Assembly (NCBI GenBank): GCA_013112575.1
Contig: JABFGG010000002.1
Span: 124,001-188,000, forward strand
Direction of reading: 5' to 3'
Length of the DNA stretch: 64,000 nucleotides
Source: Chloroflexota bacterium
GTDB taxonomy: Bacteria > Chloroflexota > Anaerolineae > Anaerolineales > UBA11579
Of the stretch, positions 58,390 through 64,000 are shown piece by piece; the stretch's first letter is position 1; each line of letters opens with the position of its first letter. A program made the translations under genes and the position numbers. Below the pieces are notes generated by a model. The model was not told the DNA's origin and ran no database searches. It saw only the letters and a program-made list of their open reading frames with translations.

Positions 58390-59757
58390 TCAATCAATGC
58401 TTGCCAGTTGTGATGCAATACTTGTGCCATCTCCGCTAACCTGCCGCACGATGCAACCAGCGTTGCGTAACTGACTGACGGCCGCATCTGGGAAGTCCTT
58501 TTCGCTGCCGATCACAGTCACGCGGGTGGCTTGCGCAGCCTCTTCCAATGAAAAACCCACCGTGGGCTGGTGACTCTTAACAAATCCGCGGATTACGTCC
58601 AGGTGCCAGTCGTTCACGCCCCATTCGAAGGTTGGCAATAGCAGGTAGTGGTCGATCTTTTGCGTAGTGTAGCCTTTGCTTGCGGGAGCAGGACTATCAT
58701 CAAATAGATCTTGTGTTGAAGGCGTATTTTCTGGTTCAGTCTCAGCAAGCGGCTCTAGAATCTTGGCTTGCACAAAGCTTTCTATTGGACTGGAGATCAG
58801 GGCTTCTACTACAGGCAATGCCGTTCCATCTTCCTGGTACCAGGCCTGTTTCGCCGGGGGAGAACCCTCGGGTGCCGACAGTATCCAGAAATTTGCTCCC
58901 AACACGTTTTCTGAGACAGGGTTTGGATTCTTGCTAGAAAGGTTCAATAATTCGACAACTTGCAAGTTGTGTTGGCTGTGTTCCTCAGCCTCTTCAGGAT
59001 TGGATAGAGTGCAGCCTGCTTTGAATAGCATGGTGGGGAGGGTGTGTCCCAGAGCCGCTTGTGTGATAGTGTTGTACCAGTCGAAGATGTAGAAGCCGCG
59101 TTGATCCTGTTCCTCTTCAGGTGTGTAATAGGGTTGGGCACCCGGCCAGCGTTCTGGGCCACCCGCCCCCCAATCCAGGGATTTGTGGTTGGCGCTGGCG
59201 TAGGCTCCCAATACCAATTTATTTAATACCTGGTCGTGGCCTCGTTTTTGGATTGAACTCAAGGCCGCCCGCAGGAAAGCTGTATCCCAATAGTCGCCTC
59301 CCGGTTTGAGCGGTGGGAAAACCATATGCAGGCCTGTCCCGACGACTTCCTCTGCCAGGGGCAAATAGATATCGAGAAAGCGTTCTACCAGATCGACTTG
59401 GGCCCAGGAAGCTCGCTTCCACTGCTCGTGGCAATTGGGCTGGTCGAATAAACATACATAATGCACACCCCAACGCTCGTAACTTTCCATCAGAAGCTGC
59501 AGATCGTCGGGAGTGGGGGGCTCGGCTAAGGAAACATTGAAATGCAGAATAGGCTCAACGCCTGCATCCAATAATCCCTGTAGGAAAAACTCAGGTACAG
59601 CCCGATCCTTGGGAGTGATGAGTGTTAGCCATTGCGCGCTCAGTGACTGCAAACGCGGCAGCCAAAGATCCAGGTCTTCCTGGCGGTAATGTTGGGTGTC
59701 CGGAAAGTAATGGAATCCAATGCGTTGGTTGTTAGGTGGAACGGAATATGCGGTCAT
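58390..59757 (-). CDS. Large TIM-barrel-like protein of unknown function
   Basis: A 455-residue protein directly upstream of ftsZ (9 bases). Residues 1-330 look like a glycosidase-type barrel without a signal peptide: IGFHYFPDTQHYRQEDLDLWLPRLQSL, WLTLITPKDRAVPEFFLQGLLDAGVEPILHFNV, WGVHYVCLFDQPNC, FYIFDWYNT. The last 100 residues include DHYLLLPTFEWGVNDWHLDVIRGFVKSHQPTVGFSLEEAAQATRVTVIGSEKDFP, resembling a separate LysM-free helical/Rossmann-like segment. No diagnostic catalytic pair. It is cytoplasmic by sequence. Shared transcript with ftsZ suggests, but does not prove, a link to the envelope. Confidence 0.6.
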   Translation of the reverse strand: MTAYSVPPNNQRIGFHYFPDTQHYRQEDLDLWLPRLQSLSAQWLTLITPKDRAVPEFFLQGLLDAGVEPILHFNVSLAEPPTPDDLQLLMESYERWGVHYVCLFDQPNCHEQWKRASWAQVDLVERFLDIYLPLAEEVVGTGLHMVFPPLKPGGDYWDTAFLRAALSSIQKRGHDQVLNKLVLGAYASANHKSLDWGAGGPERWPGAQPYYTPEEEQDQRGFYIFDWYNTITQAALGHTLPTMLFKAGCTLSNPEEAEEHSQHNLQVVELLNLSSKNPNPVSENVLGANFWILSAPEGSPPAKQAWYQEDGTALPVVEALISSPIESFVQAKILEPLAETEPENTPSTQDLFDDSPAPASKGYTTQKIDHYLLLPTFEWGVNDWHLDVIRGFVKSHQPTVGFSLEEAAQATRVTVIGSEKDFPDAAVSQLRNAGCIVRQVSGDGTSIASQLASID

Positions 59758-59874
59758 TTGCTGCTCCTGCGGTGTAGTTTCCCATGATGCAAGAGCTATG
59801 CCAGGAAATGCTGGACTCTCTTAAAATTCTGCGTGCTATAATCCCGGCTTGCTTCGAGAGTTAGAATAGTAAAT

Positions 59875-60825
59875 ATGATCCTAGTTACAGGTGGCACAGG
59901 CTTTATTGGCCGGGCTTTGATCCAGTATTTGGTCGCTGAGGGGCGTGAAGTGCGGACCCTGGTGCGCCCTGCCAGCGAGTCGCCGGAGTTACCTAAAGGT
60001 GTGCCGGTAGAGATCGCCATCAGTAGCATCACCGATGAGCGCAGCCTGCGAGCCGCCCTTGTGGGCGTAGATACTGTCTATCATCTTGTGGGTGGCGAGT
60101 GGTTAGGAACCAGTGCTGACCTGCAAGCCATTGAAGCTCAGGGGACCCTCAATCTGGTAAACGAAGCCAAAGACGCAGGGGTTAAACGTATATTTTACGT
60201 TAGCCACATTGGTGCTGATCGTGGCTCGGCTTATGCGGTGCTAAAGGTCAAAGGCATTGCAGAGCAGCACATCATCAATAGCGGCATAAATTACACCATC
60301 CTGCGGTCAGGTCTGGTCTTTGGCCCGGATGATCATTTCACGACTGCTATTGCGCGCCTAACCCGGTTCTTCCCATTCATCTTCCCCATGCCGGGAGATG
60401 GTAGCGTCATGGTCCATCCTCTGTGGGTTGAAGACCTGGTCACTTGCCTGGCCTGGGCCTTGGATAACCCTGAAACTGTGAACCAGGTATACGAGGTGGG
60501 TGGGCCGGAGGCTTTGCCCTTCACTGAGGTCTTGCAAGCTGTGATGGCAGTCACTGGCCAGAGCAAACGACTGTGGGGTGTGCGCCCCTCCAATATGCGT
60601 CTGGCTGGTGTGTTTCTGGAGTACCTTTTTCCTAACCTGCCTTTGTCTGTCTATTGGGTCGATTACCTGGCTGGCAACCGCACTGCCTCGTTGGACACCA
60701 TCCCGCGGGTTTTTGGTTTGATGCCGCGGCGTTTCGTACACCATCTGGATTATTTAATTGATACTGGCACTTCCGGTTCCAGGTTGAGCAAACTCTTACG
60801 GCGTAATAGGGAAAGCACCTCTTGA
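59875..60825 (+). CDS. NAD(P)-binding epimerase-like protein (NDUFA9-type atypical SDR)
   Basis: A 316-residue Rossmann protein. GGTGFIGRALIQYL is at residues 6-19; VDTVYHLVGGEWLG, IFYVSHIGADRGSAYAVLKVKGIAEQHI and LRSGLVFGPDDHFTTAIARL follow. The classical YxxxK is replaced by Y-A-V-L-K, which fits the complex I NDUFA9/atypical SDR group that binds NAD(P) and may not catalyse. The C-terminus has a hydrophobic VFLEYLFPNLPLSVYWVDYLAGN. A TAGAAT box lies 7 bases before the ATG and no ribosome site is seen. Its stop overlaps the next gene. Confidence 0.85.
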   Translation: MILVTGGTGFIGRALIQYLVAEGREVRTLVRPASESPELPKGVPVEIAISSITDERSLRAALVGVDTVYHLVGGEWLGTSADLQAIEAQGTLNLVNEAKDAGVKRIFYVSHIGADRGSAYAVLKVKGIAEQHIINSGINYTILRSGLVFGPDDHFTTAIARLTRFFPFIFPMPGDGSVMVHPLWVEDLVTCLAWALDNPETVNQVYEVGGPEALPFTEVLQAVMAVTGQSKRLWGVRPSNMRLAGVFLEYLFPNLPLSVYWVDYLAGNRTASLDTIPRVFGLMPRRFVHHLDYLIDTGTSGSRLSKLLRRNRESTS

Positions 60826-61706
60826 GCATTGCTATTCGCATTCTGGACAAGCCTGGGGAGATCGAAGCCGTCGAAGATTTGCAATTACAGATCTGGCCGG
60901 GCAGCGAGATCGATGTAGTCCCTATGCATATGTTGTTGACCGTGGCCCAGAACGGGGGACTGTTGTTAGGGGCTTACGATGAGGATAAGCTTGTAGGCTT
61001 TGTATACGGCTTCCTGGCAATGGGGGAGCATGAAGGCAAGCCCCAGATTAAACATTGTTCCCACCAACTAGGTGTGCTGCCAGAATATCGTGGTGCCAAT
61101 ATTGGCTTCCAACTCAAACGAGCCCAGTGGCAGATGGTGCGCAAACAAGGCATAGATTGGATCACCTGGACCTATGACCCCCTCTTGAGCACAAACGCAA
61201 AGTTGAATATCGCCAAGCTGGGAGCCATATGTGATATTTACAAGCGTGAGGTGTATGGTGACATGCGAGATGGCCTAAATGCCGGCTTGCCCTCAGACCG
61301 TTTCCAAGTGGATTGGTGGCTGGTATCCACGCGTGTCAACCAACACCTTAGCAAAAAACCGCGCTTGCAATTGGACCTGGCACATTATCTGGATGCCGAG
61401 GCCCAGAAGGTTAACCACACGGATCTGGATGGTGGCAATTGGGCCACACCACAAAAAGACATATTGCAATTGCCAAATGACCCTGCCGAGCACCCAGCGC
61501 TGTTATTGGTTGAGATTCCTGCGGATTTCCAGGCTTTGCGTGCCGCCGAACGTGAACTAGCCTATACCTGGCGTATACATACGCGCAAGATATTCGAAGA
61601 TTTATTTGCTATCAAATACCTGGTTACTGATTTTGTGTATTTACCAGGCACTAACCCACGCAGTTATTACGTCCTGAGCAAGGGCGATGTGACCCTAGGA
61701 GGCTGA
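60822..61706 (+). CDS. GNAT family acyltransferase (COG3375-like)
   Basis: A 294-residue acyltransferase with the start TTG 60822 overlapping the previous stop. IRILDKPGEIEAVEDLQLQIWPG is the N-terminal pattern; acyl-CoA binding is SHQLGVLPEYRGANIGFQLKRAQ; then DWITWTYDPLLSTNAKLNIAKLGA. This group is typical beside menC/N-succinylamino acid racemase genes, where the partner transfers succinyl to amino acids in Geobacillus. It ends exactly where menC begins. Substrate is inferred from this context only. Confidence 0.85.
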   Translation: MSIAIRILDKPGEIEAVEDLQLQIWPGSEIDVVPMHMLLTVAQNGGLLLGAYDEDKLVGFVYGFLAMGEHEGKPQIKHCSHQLGVLPEYRGANIGFQLKRAQWQMVRKQGIDWITWTYDPLLSTNAKLNIAKLGAICDIYKREVYGDMRDGLNAGLPSDRFQVDWWLVSTRVNQHLSKKPRLQLDLAHYLDAEAQKVNHTDLDGGNWATPQKDILQLPNDPAEHPALLLVEIPADFQALRAAERELAYTWRIHTRKIFEDLFAIKYLVTDFVYLPGTNPRSYYVLSKGDVTLGG

Positions 61707-62816
61707 ATGCGCATCGAACGATTGGACCTGCACCATCTACGCATGCCGTTAAAGTCGGCTTTCGAAACTTCTTTTGGCCGCATCGAGACGCGTGACTGCA
61801 TTCTGGTGGCTGCTTATGCAGATGGGCTGGTGGGCTATGGTGAGAGTGCTGCAGACCGCGACCCAGGCTATTCCTATGAAACCTCTGGGACGGCCTGGCA
61901 CATTTTGCAAGATTATTTAGCTCCGGCTGTATTAGGGGAAAAGATTCCAAATGCAGAAGATTATCAAGCACGTGTTTCAGGTGTGCGCGGCCACTTGATG
62001 GCCAAGGCCGGTTTGGAAATGGCCCTATGGGATCTATGGGGTAAGCAAGCCAACAAATCCCTGTGTGAGCTTTTTGGTGGCGAAAGTCAACGCGTTGATG
62101 TGGGTGTGTCAATCGGTTTACAGGCCTCGCCCGAGGCCTTAGTAGAGACCGCCAGCGATTACCTGAAAAAAGGCTATCGCCGCATAAAAATCAAGATCAA
62201 ACCGGGTCGGGATGTAGGCGATGTTGAAGCTATGCGTAGGACTTTCCCCGATCTAAAAATGCAGGTGGATGCCAACTCGGCATATACGCTGGATACGGCA
62301 GATGTCCTGCTACCTCTCGACGAATTCGAACTACTTTTGATCGAACAACCCCTTGCCGAAGATGACCTTTGGGATCACAGCCAGTTGGCACCGCGCTTCA
62401 AAACACCTCTGTGTCTGGACGAAAGTATTACTTCGTTGAAACATGCGCGCCAAGCATTGGAGATGAAAGCCTGCGGCATTGTTAACATCAAAGCCGGGCG
62501 CGTGGGGGGGCTCAGCCAGGGTGTTGCTATCCACAACCTATGTTTGGATCAAGATGTGCCGGTGTGGTGTGGCGGCTTACTCGAGACGGGGGTGGGGCGC
62601 TCATCGAACCTGGCGCTGGCCAGCTTACCGGGCTTTACCCTGCCGGGGGATATCTCTGCCACAGAGCGCTATTACGATGAGGACATCATCGAGGAAGAAT
62701 TTGTGTTGAATGAGGATAGCACAATTGATGTGCCTGGCAAGCCTGGCTTGGGCATCACGATCGATCAGAAGGCTGTAAAAAAATATAGCCTCCAAAACAT
62801 GACTCTCAGCGCCTGA
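61707..62816 (+). CDS. menC: o-Succinylbenzoate synthase (possible N-succinylamino acid racemase)
   Basis: An enolase-superfamily enzyme of 369 residues that dehydrates SHCHC to o-succinylbenzoate, the menaquinone step missing from the operon at 20-28 kb. Catalytic Lys pair: KIKIKPG near residue 165; metal ligands in QVDANSAYT, EQPLAEDD and CLDESI; second catalytic Lys in VNIKAGRVGG. GGAGG precedes ATG 61707. The tight pairing with a GNAT gene suggests it may also racemise N-succinylamino acids, as in the Geobacillus enzyme. Confidence 0.9.
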   Translation: MRIERLDLHHLRMPLKSAFETSFGRIETRDCILVAAYADGLVGYGESAADRDPGYSYETSGTAWHILQDYLAPAVLGEKIPNAEDYQARVSGVRGHLMAKAGLEMALWDLWGKQANKSLCELFGGESQRVDVGVSIGLQASPEALVETASDYLKKGYRRIKIKIKPGRDVGDVEAMRRTFPDLKMQVDANSAYTLDTADVLLPLDEFELLLIEQPLAEDDLWDHSQLAPRFKTPLCLDESITSLKHARQALEMKACGIVNIKAGRVGGLSQGVAIHNLCLDQDVPVWCGGLLETGVGRSSNLALASLPGFTLPGDISATERYYDEDIIEEEFVLNEDSTIDVPGKPGLGITIDQKAVKKYSLQNMTLSA

Positions 62817-62885
62817 TTTCGTTGGCGCGATAGGTCTCTCTCCCCTATACTGGCTGCATCGTTATCTTGCTTTGAGGTGCCTGCC

Positions 62886-63527
62886 TTGCAAACCTATGAT
62901 ATCACCCTGACCATATCCCCCGACATGGTTGTATGGCCCGAAGATCCCCCTCTTTCCCTCGAACGTGTATCAAAAATTGAAGATGGTGACGTAGCCAATG
63001 TGTCCCGTATGGAACTCAGTGTGCATACCGGGACACACGTGGATGCCCCTTTCCACTTCTTGCGCAAGGGGTCTACCGTAGAAAGCCTGGAACTGAAAAC
63101 ACTGATAGGACGCGCCTATGTATTGGAAATTGGGGAGGACGTTGAACAGATTGAAGTCGAACATGTCAAGAATTCGACCATCCCGCCACGGACCAAGCGG
63201 GTGCTTTTCAAGACGAGGAATTCTGCCTTGTGGTCCAAAGCCAAGCGCCACAAGACCTTTGATAAGAAATATGTAGCAGTCAGCTCGGAAGCTGCCGAAT
63301 ATCTGGTAAACAGAGGGGTAAAGCTGGTAGGGGTCGATTACCTTTCAGTGGCACCCTTTGATGATGTCACGCCCACGCACGAGATTCTACTCAAGGCCGG
63401 CGTCATCATCGTGGAGGGCTTGGACTTGTCAGCGGTGTCACAGGGACGTTATAACTTCTATTGTTTACCACTCAAGATTGCCGGTTCGGATGGTGCCCCT
63501 GCCCGGGCTATTTTAGTTGGGGTTTGA
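62886..63527 (+). CDS. Cyclase family protein (kynurenine formamidase-like)
   Basis: A metal-dependent hydrolase of 213 residues from TTG 62886, preceded by GAGGTG; a GTG at 62877 is an alternative start. Motifs: YDITLTISPDMVVWPEDPP, the zinc-binding HTGTHVDAPFHF, LFKTRNSALW, and a C-terminal GVDYLSVAPFDDVTPTHEILLKAGVIIVEGLDLS with the conserved His/Glu. Members open cyclic amides or esters, such as N-formylkynurenine. The substrate is unknown. It follows menC by 69 bases. Confidence 0.9.
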   Translation: MQTYDITLTISPDMVVWPEDPPLSLERVSKIEDGDVANVSRMELSVHTGTHVDAPFHFLRKGSTVESLELKTLIGRAYVLEIGEDVEQIEVEHVKNSTIPPRTKRVLFKTRNSALWSKAKRHKTFDKKYVAVSSEAAEYLVNRGVKLVGVDYLSVAPFDDVTPTHEILLKAGVIIVEGLDLSAVSQGRYNFYCLPLKIAGSDGAPARAILVGV

Positions 63528-63555
63528 GTTCGATTAATCCAAAAGATTGAAATAA

Positions 63556-63582
63556 AAAAGTCTCCCTATTCGGGAGACTTTT
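63556..63582. terminator. Bidirectional terminator at the convergent gene ends
   Basis: A perfect 11-pair stem AAAAGTCTCCC/GGGAGACTTTT around TATTC. It lies 28 bases past the cyclase gene and overlaps the stop codon of the leftward reductase gene, so it ends both transcripts. Confidence 0.85.
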
Positions 63583-64000
63583 CGCTTGTTTTTTCAAGAG
63601 CGGCCCGGGTTTCGTCCGGGTCTACACTGCTGTAGGGTAGCAGTGTTTGGCCGCCGTCTACCAATATCGTCTGGCCGCGGATCATGCTGGCACCGGGGGT
63701 ACATAGGAAAGCCACTACATCAGCGACATCTTCTACACTGACCAATCTGCCGGTCGGGTTATCTTTAGCCAATTCTTCTAGCAGGCCGTCCTGGCCCATG
63801 GTCTCAAAGTAGTTCAGAGCATCGGTAGCCACGATGCCAGGGGAAACCGCATTGACCACCACATTTTGGGGGGCCAGCTCGATTGCCAGATAACGCGTGA
63901 TGGCTTCCAATGCCGCTTTGCTGGCTCCCACAACGACGTATTCCGGCAGCACCTGGAATGAGCCAGGGCTGGAGATGCTGACGATGACACCCCCGCCGCG
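63566..64000 (-). CDS. FabL-like enoyl-[acyl-carrier-protein] reductase, 5' truncated
   Basis: The gene enters from the right edge and shows 144 codons of its C-terminal part. GGGVIVSISSPGS gives the catalytic Ser region. The active Tyr and Lys are in EYVVVGASKAAL, a Y-x6-K spacing that marks enoyl-ACP reductases (FabI/FabL) rather than ordinary short-chain dehydrogenases (Y-x3-K). RYLAIELAPQNVVVNAVSPGIVATDALNYF and the closing RGQTILVDGGQTLL agree with Bacillus FabL. It would reduce enoyl-ACP in fatty acid synthesis. The N-terminal cofactor motif lies outside the window. Confidence 0.85.
   Translation of the reverse strand, partial: RGGGVIVSISSPGSFQVLPEYVVVGASKAALEAITRYLAIELAPQNVVVNAVSPGIVATDALNYFETMGQDGLLEELAKDNPTGRLVSVEDVADVVAFLCTPGASMIRGQTILVDGGQTLLPYSSVDPDETRAALEKTSEKSPE

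Noticed and set aside
1-64000. tRNA, rRNA, insertion sequence, integrase, prophage or CRISPR features.
   Set aside because: No tRNA T-arm patterns in gaps, no transposase-like ORFs, no terminal repeats and no regular repeat-spacer arrays were seen.

Overview
The window has about 50% GC and dense operons on both strands. It looks like a bacterial chromosome segment from Chloroflexota, probably an Anaerolineae-like lineage. This rests on gene content only, since there is no rRNA gene: menaquinone genes, a mevalonate-type decarboxylase, a FabL-type enoyl reductase, Pro- or Glu-rich lipoproteins and many Chloroflexota-style hypothetical proteins. I saw no tRNA, insertion sequence, prophage or CRISPR array.

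Layout. 1-8.3 kb (minus strand): a four-gene operon of site-2 protease, HEAT protein, auxin-efflux-type carrier and truncated peptidase MA-like protein, then a mevalonate decarboxylase-family gene and a giant polytopic membrane protein with internal repeats. 8.5-19.5 kb: a YCII-like protein, a rhodanese, an FGGY kinase with a BtpA/SgcQ protein, a beta-propeller lipoprotein, an LLM flavin oxidoreductase, a DEAD-box helicase with a structured leader, and two unknown genes. 19.7-37.1 kb (plus strand) is the core. A TetR regulator with its own operator leads menF-menD-menB-menE-aroF-menH-pheA. A fresh promoter and a Phe/Tyr-rich leader peptide with attenuator then lead aroH-aroF-tyrA-aroA-aroE-aroC-aroKB-racemase-aroQ. 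Every shikimate-pathway step is encoded here, along with the branches to phenylalanine, tyrosine and menaquinone.

37.2-44.7 kb is a purine salvage block: adenine deaminase, a BMP-type binding lipoprotein, a double ATPase and two permeases. 44.8-50.3 kb holds an ECF-type sigma factor, MoaB, small proteins and a selenoprotein whose in-frame UGA lies in a UxxC motif and is followed by a SECIS-like hairpin. 50.3-59.8 kb holds a Rieske-glutamate synthase fusion, a glycosidase-like lipoprotein, a receiver-only response regulator, several membrane or secreted unknowns and an FtsZ with a changed synergy loop. 59.9-64 kb holds an NAD-binding epimerase-like protein, a GNAT protein coupled to menC, a cyclase-family hydrolase and a FabL-like reductase cut by the window end.

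The strongest second-look items are the Phe/Tyr attenuator at 28.4-28.6 kb, the UGA-containing selenoprotein at 46.4-47.2 kb, the TetR operator with a near-leaderless start, the FtsZ Asp-to-His change, the GNAT-menC pair, and the structured leaders before the helicase and the BMP lipoprotein.
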